Source of the DNA: Agarophyton chilense
Taxonomy: Eukaryota > Rhodophyta > Florideophyceae > Gracilariales > Gracilariaceae
DNA: 64,000 nucleotides
Direction of reading: 5' to 3'
Assembly (NCBI GenBank): GCA_030374765.1
Contig: JARGXX010000071.1
Location: 930,001 to 994,000, forward strand
The position numbers were made by a program, and so were the translations under genes. The notes under the pieces were generated by a model. That model was not told where the DNA came from. It saw nothing but the letters and a program-made list of their open reading frames with translations, and did not search any database. Shown piece by piece: positions 1 to 9,300 of this stretch (within the stretch, counting starts at the first letter, position 1; the number at the start of each line of letters is the position of its first letter).

Positions 1-661
1 CAGCGGCAAAGGCAACCAGCCTCTCTACAAACCTAGCCGAAGAAGAAATCCAACGGATGGCCCAGTCTGCCTTCTTCTTAACACAAGGGATCTCATCAAT
101 TGCTCTAAATAAACGAGTCTTCTCGTCAGGATCCTTAATGTAAGTGTCCAACAGCAATGAGTATGTCTCGGAGTGAATGTTTTCCATGGCTGCCTGAAAG
201 CCGTAGAAGCAACGCGCCTCTGGCAACTGGACGTCATTGCAGAATCGTTCGATGAGATTTTCAAGCACAATTCCATCACTAGCGGCAAAGAAAGCGAGGA
301 CATGAGTTATAAAGTGACGTTCAGCGTGTGTGAGTGAGTTCCAATCATTAAGATCAGCTGACAAATCAATCTCTTCTGCGGTCCAAAAAGCAGCCTGGTG
401 CTTCTTGTACAAGTCCCAGATCTTTGGATGGCGGATGGGAAACAGTGTGTACCGATCGGCAGCATCTGCTGCGAAGACTGTTGGAACGTCAACCGCAGAC
501 TGAATGAGACCCTTCTGTTCAGCAGAGCTGTCTGAGTCGTAGCGAGAATCGGTGAGGTCAGATACAGAGACGCTTTCGGAGCATTCTGATGGTCGCACCT
601 CGAGCATCGTGGGCTTGACCTCCGACAGCGGCGAAGGCAACTTCGAAGGAGCGTCGCTCAT
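1..661 (-). CDS. RNR2: Ribonucleoside-diphosphate reductase small subunit (R2), 3' part outside window
   Basis: Class I ribonucleotide reductase R2 makes the diferric-tyrosyl radical used to reduce NDPs to dNTPs in the cytosol. The frame is open from the ATG at 661-659 to the window edge, giving 220 codons without an intron. An acidic, serine-rich N-terminus of about 50 residues leads into the R2 fold: [10 protein letters not shown] supplies the first iron-ligand Asp, followed by [15 protein letters not shown]. The segment MENIHSETY supplies ligands Glu160 and His163 and the radical Tyr167, in the E-x2-H-x3-Y spacing of the family. The block CVKKKADWA is also present. The remaining roughly 150-170 residues, including the last ligands, lie to the left of the window. 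The start was chosen because it is the first ATG of the homologous frame. The upstream spacer holds E2F-like sites, fitting S-phase control. Confidence 0.95.
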   Translation of the reverse strand, partial: MSDAPSKLPSPLSEVKPTMLEVRPSECSESVSVSDLTDSRYDSDSSAEQKGLIQSAVDVPTVFAADAADRYTLFPIRHPKIWDLYKKHQAAFWTAEEIDLSADLNDWNSLTHAERHFITHVLAFFAASDGIVLENLIERFCNDVQLPEARCFYGFQAAMENIHSETYSLLLDTYIKDPDEKTRLFRAIDEIPCVKKKADWAIRWISSSARFVERLVAFAA

Positions 662-872
662 TTGGGAGAATATGAAGCACAAATAAAGCGTGAGGAAAAC
701 ACCGAAGATAGGTTTTCAGCTCGCCGAGTGTTGTTGAAGAGTGAGAAAAGCAGCATGTTCTTGTAAGAGGTACCGCGCTTGGTAAGAGCGGCTTAAGTAG
801 GCGGCGACGACGCGCGAATGGGATGCACTGCCGTTTCGGTCGGGGCCCGAATTCGAAATATGCGCCGGCCGT

Positions 873-1045
873 TTTGGCGCGCTTAGTGCGCAAAAGCAGC
901 GCTCTGTCTAGCCAGCATGCAGTTTAGAGAAGAGCTGCATGGCAGGTTGGTCGCCCTCCCATGATAGAGATACGAGAGCGCACGCTGGGCACGTGTAGTG
1001 AGATGGGGGTGGCACGTTTTTGTTTCGCGCTTTCAACTTCCCGCC
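873..1045. promoter_or_regulatory. Cluster of three E2F-type sites in the RNR2/TLDc divergent spacer
   Basis: Three matches to the E2F/DP consensus TTTSSCGC lie between the divergent starts of RNR2 (661) and the TLDc gene (1295): TTTGGCGC at 873-880, TTTCGCGC at 1023-1030 and TTCCCGCC at 1038-1045. In animals and plants, RNR small-subunit genes are standard E2F targets. Function here is inferred from motif match and position only. Confidence 0.55.
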
Positions 1046-1294
1046 CTTTTTTCGGCAAGTTCTGCAGGTTTTGGTCTCCTTTTTCGGCATGTTGTGCAGT
1101 TTCAAGACTCTGATTGGTGGCGCGTGTCGTAGACTCCTCACCTCACACGGGAGGAACGCGATGCAGCGTGTGCCATCGCGTATTAGGTGCGTCTTCGATA
1201 TGCATCCAATTATGCCGCTTTCCTCAACAAGGCCGACTCTGCACAGCGACGAGGTCCCGCTTCAGTTTGTATGTGCATCCCCGTCGACTTCACC

Positions 1295-2242
1295 ATGCAT
1301 TTCTCATCCACCACAGCGCCATGTGCCCCTGCTCTGGCATACCAGTGCAACCTCTTCACAGCCCCATCACTGTCGTCGTCGGCATTTCGACCCCGTTTCG
1401 CAGTATGTCCACTCTCCTCTGCCCTTTTCCAATCTTCATGGCGCACGACACCTCTCACCATAGCAGCCGAGCAGAAAAGCACCAACGAATCAGACAAGAA
1501 TGACATGGATATTGTTGAGAGAGTTTACACGTTTGTGTTCGGGCCAAAACAAGAAGAACCTTTTGGTCTCAAGCGATTCGATCGTGACAGATTCCCGGAA
1601 CTGTACCCAGCAACCCTGGACGAATTCGCCGACCTACTCCCAGAAGACGTTGATGAAATGCGTCTCTTTCGCCCCCTTTTGGCCCGCACTCAACTTCAAA
1701 AACGCCCGCTACAACTTCTGTACGACGCCAACAGAGATGGGTGGAGCAGCCAAACCTTTCACCAGCTCGTCAATCGAAAAGGGGCATCCGTCGTCTTTGC
1801 AACTTCTCCGAAAGCGGCATTTGGCGGATATAATCCGAAGGGTTTTGTTGGCTACGGTGAAAGCAGGGGCTCCAAGGCGGCGTTTTTGTTTTCATGGCCT
1901 GATGGAGATACATCTAAGCCGGCGATGAAGATGAGAAAGGTTGGGGGTGCCGCACTGGCTGTTGTCGATGACCCAGACACTGGACCGAAGTTCGGTGCTG
2001 ATGGTTTGGTTATTCTGTTGCGTCCTCCGCGGACCGAATCTGTTGATGACCAGCGTGATCGCATCGCTTTGAGTAAACTTGGTTCGTATTATGAGAGAAG
2101 GCCGGATGGTCATAACTGTTTGTTTGGGGAAGGGGAAAGTGGAAAAGGAACCGTTTTAACACAGTTAAAAGTTTTCACGGGCGTCTATGAGGAAGGAGAA
2201 GAAATTCCTTTTAGTGATGCCCTTCCGTTTAGTTTAGAATAA
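1295..2242 (+). CDS. TLDc-domain protein, possible N-terminal targeting peptide
   Basis: A 315-residue protein if begun at ATG 1295, which sits in a good context (caccATG). The frame is open further upstream, so an earlier start at 1187 is possible. The first 60 or so residues are rich in Ser, Ala and Phe with few acids, resembling an organellar (perhaps plastid) transit peptide. From about residue 105 it matches the plant branch of TLDc proteins: PLQLLYDANRDGW, then FGGYNPKGFVGYGESRGSKAAF split over adjacent blocks, then KVGGAALAVVD and GPKFGADGLVI. TLDc proteins of animals bind V-ATPase and protect against oxidative stress, but the role of the plant-type members is unclear. No metal or catalytic site is visible. 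It diverges from RNR2 across a 630-bp spacer. Family assignment is confident; location and role are inferred. Confidence 0.8.
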   Translation: MHFSSTTAPCAPALAYQCNLFTAPSLSSSAFRPRFAVCPLSSALFQSSWRTTPLTIAAEQKSTNESDKNDMDIVERVYTFVFGPKQEEPFGLKRFDRDRFPELYPATLDEFADLLPEDVDEMRLFRPLLARTQLQKRPLQLLYDANRDGWSSQTFHQLVNRKGASVVFATSPKAAFGGYNPKGFVGYGESRGSKAAFLFSWPDGDTSKPAMKMRKVGGAALAVVDDPDTGPKFGADGLVILLRPPRTESVDDQRDRIALSKLGSYYERRPDGHNCLFGEGESGKGTVLTQLKVFTGVYEEGEEIPFSDALPFSLE

Positions 2243-3044
2243 CTTCCCGATCTGTATATAACTTCCCAAAACTCTGCAAGTCCCATCTTTCTGTGTGTTC
2301 AGTATACTTTCCACCTTTTATAATCGGACCCCGCTTTTTTAGTTTCATGTACCAGCGAGGGTTAGGATTGCAACCTTTCTTACCCTGTATCCTGTTTTAC
2401 ACGGCTTTGTTTATTTGCAGCGATTCATGCAAGTATTCCTCGAATGATTTGTCCGGGCACCTATTTGCAAGGACAATCCCCGTGGAGAAATTGGATATAC
2501 TGTATCCTTTTGTGCACCGTTGTTGCCCTTCGTATAATCTAATTTTGACCAAGAAACGAAACATCAAGCCATGTAATTAGCAATTTAGAGGTGATGGAAG
2601 TATGGAAAACCCAAAAAAAAGTGGCCCGAATTACTTGATCCCAAAAATTAAAAAATGAGTCAAGGAATGAACCTGGTCTACAACCTTTTTCTCAAAGTAG
2701 CAAGGTTCCTTGTGCGAGAAAATCGGTCAGCAGAACGTCAGGAACATCAATCTAGCTAGAGTGAACCCAAAAAACGTAAAGATTAACACAGAGGCAAGTT
2801 GGGGAATGGGATCCCAAGAGTATACTGCACATCGACGCAGAACGCCTTATAGAGTAGACACGACGAAGATTTACAAACGCACGCATCACGCACGCGCATG
2901 TAAGTTTTTTTTAATTTAATTGGAAAATGAAACGTTCATGTAACATATAAGAACGACTGACCTCACTTCATGAAGAGCTCCACGTTCTATACTCTCCCTT
3001 CATCATAAAGCGGGAGCAATTTTCTTCCCTATCATCACTTCAAA
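2243..3044. other. Intergenic: TLDc 3' end and HDAC promoter, no gene seen
   Basis: Short open frames occur but none shows homology, a good start context or protein-like composition. It must hold the TLDc 3' UTR and the HDAC promoter and 5' UTR. No defined regulatory motif was recognised. Confidence 0.5.
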
Positions 3045-4534
3045 ATGGAAAAAAGAGTTGCTTACTTCATGGATAATAATATGGGAGGCTTCTATTTCGG
3101 TGAAGGTCACGTTATGGAACCTCATCGCCTAAGTATGACCCATAATCTTGTGTTAGCATATGGTTCGTTTTATTCATGTTGGAAATCACAATAGTTCCAC
3201 GAGTACCACGAGGCTTCCTTCCTAACATTCAATTCGTTCTCCTTCTCCCCACGTTCCTCTTGCAATACAAAGGACTGTATCGGAAAATGGTCCGTGCACA
3301 TATTTTCTCAAAAATAAAAAGACGGAATCCGAAACGAAAACAAGACTTGAAGTATTTTGCTAACATCACCGTTTATCTAATCCACGTTCTACAGGAAGTT
3401 TATCGGCCAAGACGTGCTTCAGAACAAGAGCTCAAACAGTTTCATTCTGTGGAATACGTGAACTTTCTTTCACGGATAACACCTGATAACCGTCGATATT
3501 TTAAAAATGAGCTATCTCGCTTCAATGTAGGAATGAATACAGATTGTCCATTGTTCGACGGTCTCTTCGAATTCTGTCAACTATACACCGGTGGAAGCAT
3601 TGACGGTGCCCGAAAACTTCTTAGCGGCTCATCAGATATCGTCATTAACTGGCCCGGAGGTCTTCACCATGCGAAAAAATCGGAAGCTTCTGGGTTCTGC
3701 TATACAAATGACATTGTCCTGGCCATCCTGGAGCTCCTGAAGTACTTTCCACGGGTTCTTTACATTGATATTGATCTCCATCACGGGGACGGTGTTGAGG
3801 AGGCTTTCTACGTCACTGATCGAGTGTTGACTGTTTCCTTTCACAAATATGGGGACAATTTCTTTCCTGGCACTGGCTCAGTCTGGGACAAAGGGTTTGG
3901 GAACGGGGAGTACTACGCCGTGAACTTTCCGCTCAAAGACGGAATGGACGATCAAAGTTATGAGAATGCTTTCCAACCTGTTGTTCGCAAAGCAATCGAA
4001 ATGTTTCGCCCTTCCGCAATTGTTTTGCAGTGCGGGGTGGATGGTTTGGCAAATGATTCGTTGGGATCTTTCAACATGACCATAGAGGGTCACGCGAGCT
4101 GCGTGCAATTTGTGAAAGGGTTCAATATTCCAATGTTGGTATTGGGTGGCGGAGGTTACAACATGTGCAATGTTGCTCGTTGCTGGGCATTTGAAACCGG
4201 TATTCTTCTCAATTTGATTCCGGAGAACAACATTCCGTACAATGACTATTGGGAATACTTTGCTCCTCAACATAAACTGCTGTTCTCGGCAAACAAATCT
4301 GTCAAGAATCACAACACTCCGAGTTATATTGGAAAAGTCACCGAGAAAATCATGGAAAATTTGCGGTGCTTGAGCGCGGCTCCCTCTGTTCAAATGCAAG
4401 AAATCCCGCCTATCTTCTACTGCTCAGATGACGAGGACGAGCTTGACACAGATCAGCGGTTCCTACCACACGGAAAGCAAGCAGACGGAGAATTCTACGA
4501 CGACTGCAATGATCAAGGAATGGAATGCCACTAG
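3045..4534 (+). CDS. Class I histone deacetylase (Rpd3/HDAC1 type), three exons
   Basis: Zn-dependent lysine deacetylase of nuclear corepressor complexes. Coding sequence is join(3045..3162, 3273..3289, 3395..4534), giving 424 residues, the usual class I length. Exon 1 encodes the start at ATG 3045 through [17 protein letters not shown]. The 17-nt exon 2 supplies LYRKM, and exon 3 resumes at EVYRPRRAS, restoring the family sequence without gap. Catalytic features are all visible: the His-His dyad in [13 protein letters not shown], zinc ligands in [15 protein letters not shown], the later Asp in LQCGVDG, and the transition-state Tyr in GGGGY. The C-terminal tail is short and acidic (DDEDELDTD). 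The second intron has no in-frame stop and is a multiple of three, so unspliced RNA would still read through with a 35-residue insert. Neighbours are unrelated in function. Confidence 0.95.
3163..3272 (+). other. Intron 1 of HDAC gene (110 nt)
   Basis: Donor GTTCGT after gcatatg and acceptor ACAAAG before GACTGTAT. A CTAAC branch-like motif lies in the middle. The boundary is fixed by homology: AYG of exon 1 joins LYRKM. Confidence 0.85.
3290..3394 (+). other. Intron 2 of HDAC gene (105 nt, in frame, no stop)
   Basis: Donor GTCCGT directly after the ATG codon of RKM and acceptor CTACAG before GAAGTTTAT. GCTAAC and TCTAAT branch-like motifs lie upstream of the acceptor. The 35 residues it would encode have no counterpart in class I HDACs. 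Confidence 0.85.
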
Positions 4535-4874
4535 TTGCAACGTAACTTGGGGATAGTTGTGACCCAGGCTGCGTCCATCAGTACAACACACGTAGTAGAC
4601 GTAGTTTTCATTGTCGCGTCTCCATGATTGGAGCCTTCGTTTGTTTCTATCAGACAGACGGCACTGCGAGGAGGAAAGCTTATGTCAAGTAGTTCAAGTG
4701 AAGTACTGTTGGCGTGTTGTGTTTTAGACATAATGCATTGATCGTGAGACATTCTAAAAGAGGGTGGCATTGTAACAGTGTGTTTATTGACAAGATGGAA
4801 TACACTCCTCTCTTCCACACGCTGCCCCTTTTTCGACTAAATTCTAAATGGTAGTCAATTCTAAAAGTCAAACA
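4535..4874. other. Convergent 3' region between HDAC and ERCC1
   Basis: The two genes end tail to tail 340 bp apart, so this stretch should hold both 3' UTRs and polyadenylation sites. No gene is recognisable in it. Confidence 0.5.
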
Positions 4875-5669
4875 TTAACCTGTATCCTCGTCTGGGATTT
4901 CCTCAATTTCCTGCCAATCTCCTTTGAAGGGCTGATGTAAAGCCTGATACAATCTGGCCACCTTTCGCTCGCCAATGCCAGGACATTGTCTCAGTTCCTG
5001 TCTTGAAGCAGCAGCAATGTCACGGAAAGAGCCAAAGGTAAATCCAAGGGTAGAGACATCTGTGCGATTGACCCCTCTAACCGAACTAAGAGCGGCGTGA
5101 AGCCTAGACGCATAGTCACCAGCAACACGCTCCTGGATAAGCTCTGCTCCCTTACCGTCGTAACTACGAAAGGTTTCCAGATATCGTGCTGCTTCTCGTT
5201 GACAACCGGCACAAATGAGCGTCATTTGATTGATGAGACACATTTTGGTCAGCTCGTGAAGACAGGCTCGATGATCGGCTATATCGATGAGAACAAGAAG
5301 AATGCGTAATTTGAAATGGGTACCAAGCTTACGAACGCGTTTATATATGTACTCTGGATGAAGTTTATGGAATTGCAAGGATAGGTAAAGAGCACATGTA
5401 GTAGTACCACATACGAAATCTGCTGCTATATTGTTGTTGGCCTCCTTTCGTACGTGGCGGATGTAACGCAGCATCGGATTTGCTAACTGATTGGAATGTA
5501 CGAGAAGAGCGACTTTCGAGCGAGCATGAGCCAGAGCGACTTCGATATGCGAGGAACTGGGTTCTGATCTTGGACGCTTCTGGGGGTTGTTGGGGGGATT
5601 AGGCGGGAGCTGATCGGAGCGCTCGTGAGCCGAATGCGAGAAGGAACGCTTCGCAGAAGCTTCGGGCAT
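4875..5669 (-). CDS. ERCC1: DNA excision repair protein ERCC1/Rad10
   Basis: Non-catalytic partner of the XPF/Rad1 endonuclease, cutting 5' of lesions in nucleotide excision repair and acting in interstrand crosslink repair. The intronless 264-residue frame starts at ATG 5669-5667. A polar, proline-rich N-terminus (about 40 residues) precedes the central nuclease-like domain: NPMLRYIRHV, then DFVCGTTTCALYLSLQFHKLHPEYI across adjacent blocks, then LRILLVLIDI and AARYLETFRSYD. As expected for ERCC1, the central domain lacks the ERKxxxD nuclease motif. The C-terminal tandem helix-hairpin-helix domain is shown by VNRTDVSTLGFTFGS and CPGIGERKVARLYQALHQPF. It is slightly shorter than human ERCC1 (297). 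It is divergently arranged with SEC16 across 680 bp. Confidence 0.95.
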   Translation of the reverse strand: MPEASAKRSFSHSAHERSDQLPPNPPNNPQKRPRSEPSSSHIEVALAHARSKVALLVHSNQLANPMLRYIRHVRKEANNNIAADFVCGTTTCALYLSLQFHKLHPEYIYKRVRKLGTHFKLRILLVLIDIADHRACLHELTKMCLINQMTLICAGCQREAARYLETFRSYDGKGAELIQERVAGDYASRLHAALSSVRGVNRTDVSTLGFTFGSFRDIAAASRQELRQCPGIGERKVARLYQALHQPFKGDWQEIEEIPDEDTG

Positions 5670-6348
5670 TTTGGGAAACAGAACAGTTCTGAGACGACCG
5701 CGGCTTGATAGAACAGAAATGTGGAGGGGGAGCGCGGCTCACAGGCTTGAACGGCTTTCAAATGACACTTTGTGCTGCTGGCACAAGTTTTTGTATCGAG
5801 TTCTGTCCTCAAGATGGACTCTTTAAAGAATAGGATTGGGTTTGACGAGAACAGAATGACGCCGTGCGTCTCCCCTTCAAGTGCTAAAATCAATAACCGG
5901 GTTACAGGAGTGCAGCGTCGTGAGCGGCGAGACGGGTTTGCATCACGCCTGTCATGGCGGACGCTCGTCAGCCGCGACAGGGGAGGGTACGCCGGTGATT
6001 TGTGCCAAGTTGATTGGCCGTAGAAGCCGCAGTAATTTAGTAAAAATGGTATGCAGCCTTCCCTAAACGAACCAATTGGCGCGCGATAGCACACGCAGAC
6101 GCCTTCTGCTGAACTCCCAAAGCTTCCCACAGCAACGTGTGCGCAGGCGGCATTGTCGACACCAACAGCTACAAAGGCTAGCCCTCTACCACGCCGGCTG
6201 CCGCGTAGATCATCACCACACGGCTGCGCGGCAAGCCCTGCACCGCCGCCCCTCACAGCGTGCTCGTGCGCCCTTTTCTCCGCACACGTTTTTTGCCAGA
6301 CCTCCGCAGCTCGCCCTCTCAAGCACTGACTCGTTTAACTGATAACCC
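5670..6348. other. Divergent promoter spacer between ERCC1 and SEC16
   Basis: The spacer is 680 bp and GC-rich near SEC16. Small open frames on both strands show no homology or protein-like composition. It must contain two promoters and 5' UTRs. No specific site is claimed. Confidence 0.5.
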
Positions 6349-9300
6349 ATGAAAGGAGCGCGCCGCACACGAAACCGCAAAGGCGCTGGCTTCGCTGATT
6401 TGATGGCTGTTCCTCCTCAACCTAGGAGAGGTGTTATCACCGGAATGTCCCGCTTTCAGCAGCATTCAAACTCAACCACCCCCACCGCAACAGCTCAGAC
6501 CACCCCGAGCAGCTCAACTCCCTCAACGCCGCGTCCGTCCCCTGCAGACGAGGACTGGGACAGTCTTCTTACCATGTCCCCCCGCCGCCGCATCTCGCCG
6601 GTCAAGTCGAAGCTAGGCTCGCGCTCCAGACCGGCTTCTGTAAGCATGGATTTCATTCCGCCGCGAACCCCGAAAACACCTCTCTTCAATCTCAGCTCGC
6701 CGCGCCAATCTACTCCGCCATTGACATCGCCAGCGCCGAGAACACCCACTGAACCCCCCCAACCACCTCCAATTTCGCCGCAAAAAGAGCCGGAACTAGC
6801 TCCCTCGGCGAGGTCTTCTCTGGCTCCAGTTCCATCCTTTCTGACTGGTTGGGAGGGGGCTGACGGCTGGGGTGATGATCCTCTGGACGAAAGCGATCCA
6901 GAAGTCGATGAGGAACCTTGGGGAGCCTGGGGGGATACCGCTGACATATCCATTCCAGAAGAAATTAGTGATCATATGGTAAGCGATACCGCACCCATCT
7001 CTGCAATACGGCCCAGCGCTTCAGAAACAATCGCGAACGGACAGCCTTCAGAAACCGACGCGACAGAGCAAGCTGTGGCTGCAACGGATATCAGTACTCA
7101 CTTTTCCATTCCAGATCAGCCAGTTCCAGACAAAGCCAACGTCGATTGCGAGTCAGCCGTTACTATAGGGGACCACGAACAACAATTAGAACAGAAAAAG
7201 GAAATTGAACCAGACAACCACCCGGTTAATGATTCGATGGGCGAGTCAGTTATTGAACTCGACCCTTCTACTGCGGACGCTATTAATGACGGTGGCTCAT
7301 GGGGACCACAGGGAAAGGAGGGCGACCTATCTGTGCAGCCAGCCATTGACATTTCAAACGCTTTGCCCAGTTTTGAAGAACCGACAGAGGTCAAGTATGT
7401 TTTTGAAGGAGTAGAAGAAACAGCCAAAGTTTCTGATGCTCAAAACAGCTGGAGTCTTGTTCAGAACGGTGCCGCGAAGCATCCCACTAAAGACAATCCC
7501 GCAGAACGAGAAGGTCTCGAAGAAACGAAGCTTGAACAGAGGGATACCGCCGATGTCCAGATCGCTAGTGTTCCGTACCTAACAGAGCAGCATCAAAGCG
7601 AGCCTGAAGAGCATGATGGCAAGACTGCCGTTGATGGCGGGGTCTGCGGAGATGAGGATGGCCTCAAGAACACAGCAGTGGCCGCGGAGGATGGATCTAA
7701 ATCCCTCGAAGCGAGGGAGGATGGCAGCGAAGCAGCTCTTTCGGAGATAATTGGAGAAACCTCGTTTGGCCCCACCGAAAGAGCCGAAGCCCCTTCTACC
7801 AGCGAATCATCGAAGACTGCGGAAGAAATAAGCCACTTCGATCAGCATTCGGATGCGAATGACGCCAGCACTGCCTCTGAAGGGCATGAAGAGAATGAGA
7901 AAGTGAGAACCGATGGTAATCAATCGATAATAGTCGATGTCTCCTTTGAAGACGTGGACCACAGCAGCGACAAAGTTCGTCCGGTAGACAAAGCTGGTGA
8001 ATTGAAGGCTGAAGAAGGCGCATGGGAAGGGTGGATGAACAACGGTGACTTCCCATCTGAGGAAAGTCAAAAAAGAATTGTCGTAGAGAACGTTCCAGCA
8101 TATCCAGAGCAATCTTTATCTCCGGCCGTTAGTTTGCAAATGGAGCAGGACAGAGAGAGTTCAGCAGCAATTAGAGATAACGAGGACGAAGTTCAAGTTC
8201 CCAAGCCACAAGGCTTTCCGTCTGAAGAAAGTCCGAATGTAATGGACAAAGAAAATGTAGAAGTGGAGCCAAAACAGCCTTTTCCCATAGCAGTTTGTTT
8301 GCCAGTGGAGCCAGAGAGAGAAACAGCTTCAGCACTTAGAAACCATGTAGACGGAAACCAACTGCACACCCAACCGAAGACAGATAGCACTTCGCATGGT
8401 GAGGGACAAATTTCTGAGCAACTGGAAACGGTCATCAGACTACCAGGTCCCGCTTCTGGTGAACCTGACCTGACAGCCTTTGATATTGGTCCTGAATCCG
8501 GAGTACAGCAAGTGGATAGTTTTGATGTTCAAGACAACGCCACAGAATTCGATGCAGATATGTGGGGAGAATGGGGCGATTTTGAAGACATAGCAGTTCC
8601 CCAACCACAAATGGAATCCTCGACTGTGATGACAAAAGAGAGTTCGCACGACGAAGCAATTTCCGAAGCGAAGCCCGCGGAAGACCCTGAAACGACTGCG
8701 AAACATTCAGATGTCGGTAGCAGACAGCGACCTGAATCTTCAACTCCAGCACTTTTTGAACCGCAAGAGCAGGCATATAGCAGCATTGAAGACGTCATAG
8801 GAAAGGAGCAAGGTCAAAATCCGATTTGTGACGGCGGGGTAGAAGACAGAACAGATCAACGTGCGCTTTCCGCACCCATGCCCGATACTTTTGAATCATC
8901 TGTTCGAGTAAATGATACCGATGAAGCAGTCACCAAGGTCAAAGACGAAAGCACTCAACCAGAACGGGAAGTCGCAAATCAAGAAATTATTGTTCTCGAT
9001 TCGACAACTGACACCGACCGGGCTCAAAGAAATGATAAATGTCCTAGCGAAAGTGAATGTGGGCGGGTGTCGTGGAAGGCATTTGGTGATATCTCAGTCG
9101 CGTCAGAGCAAAATATCGATAGTTCTCTGCATGTTAAGCAGGGCCTTGCTTTAGAACCAGGGGATGATTTCAATATTAACTCATCAACAACAGAAACTGT
9201 CAAATCCGAGGCTGTAGGGCCTGACATGATGTTCTTTGCTGAGGTTTCGAAGGCTGACATACAGGTAGGAGCAAGTGTGAATACTCCATCGATGACCGTT

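Noticed and set aside
25..492. Two small minus-strand frames at the left edge
   Set aside because: They are shadows of the ribonucleotide reductase gene, whose true frame runs off the window and is continuous from 661.
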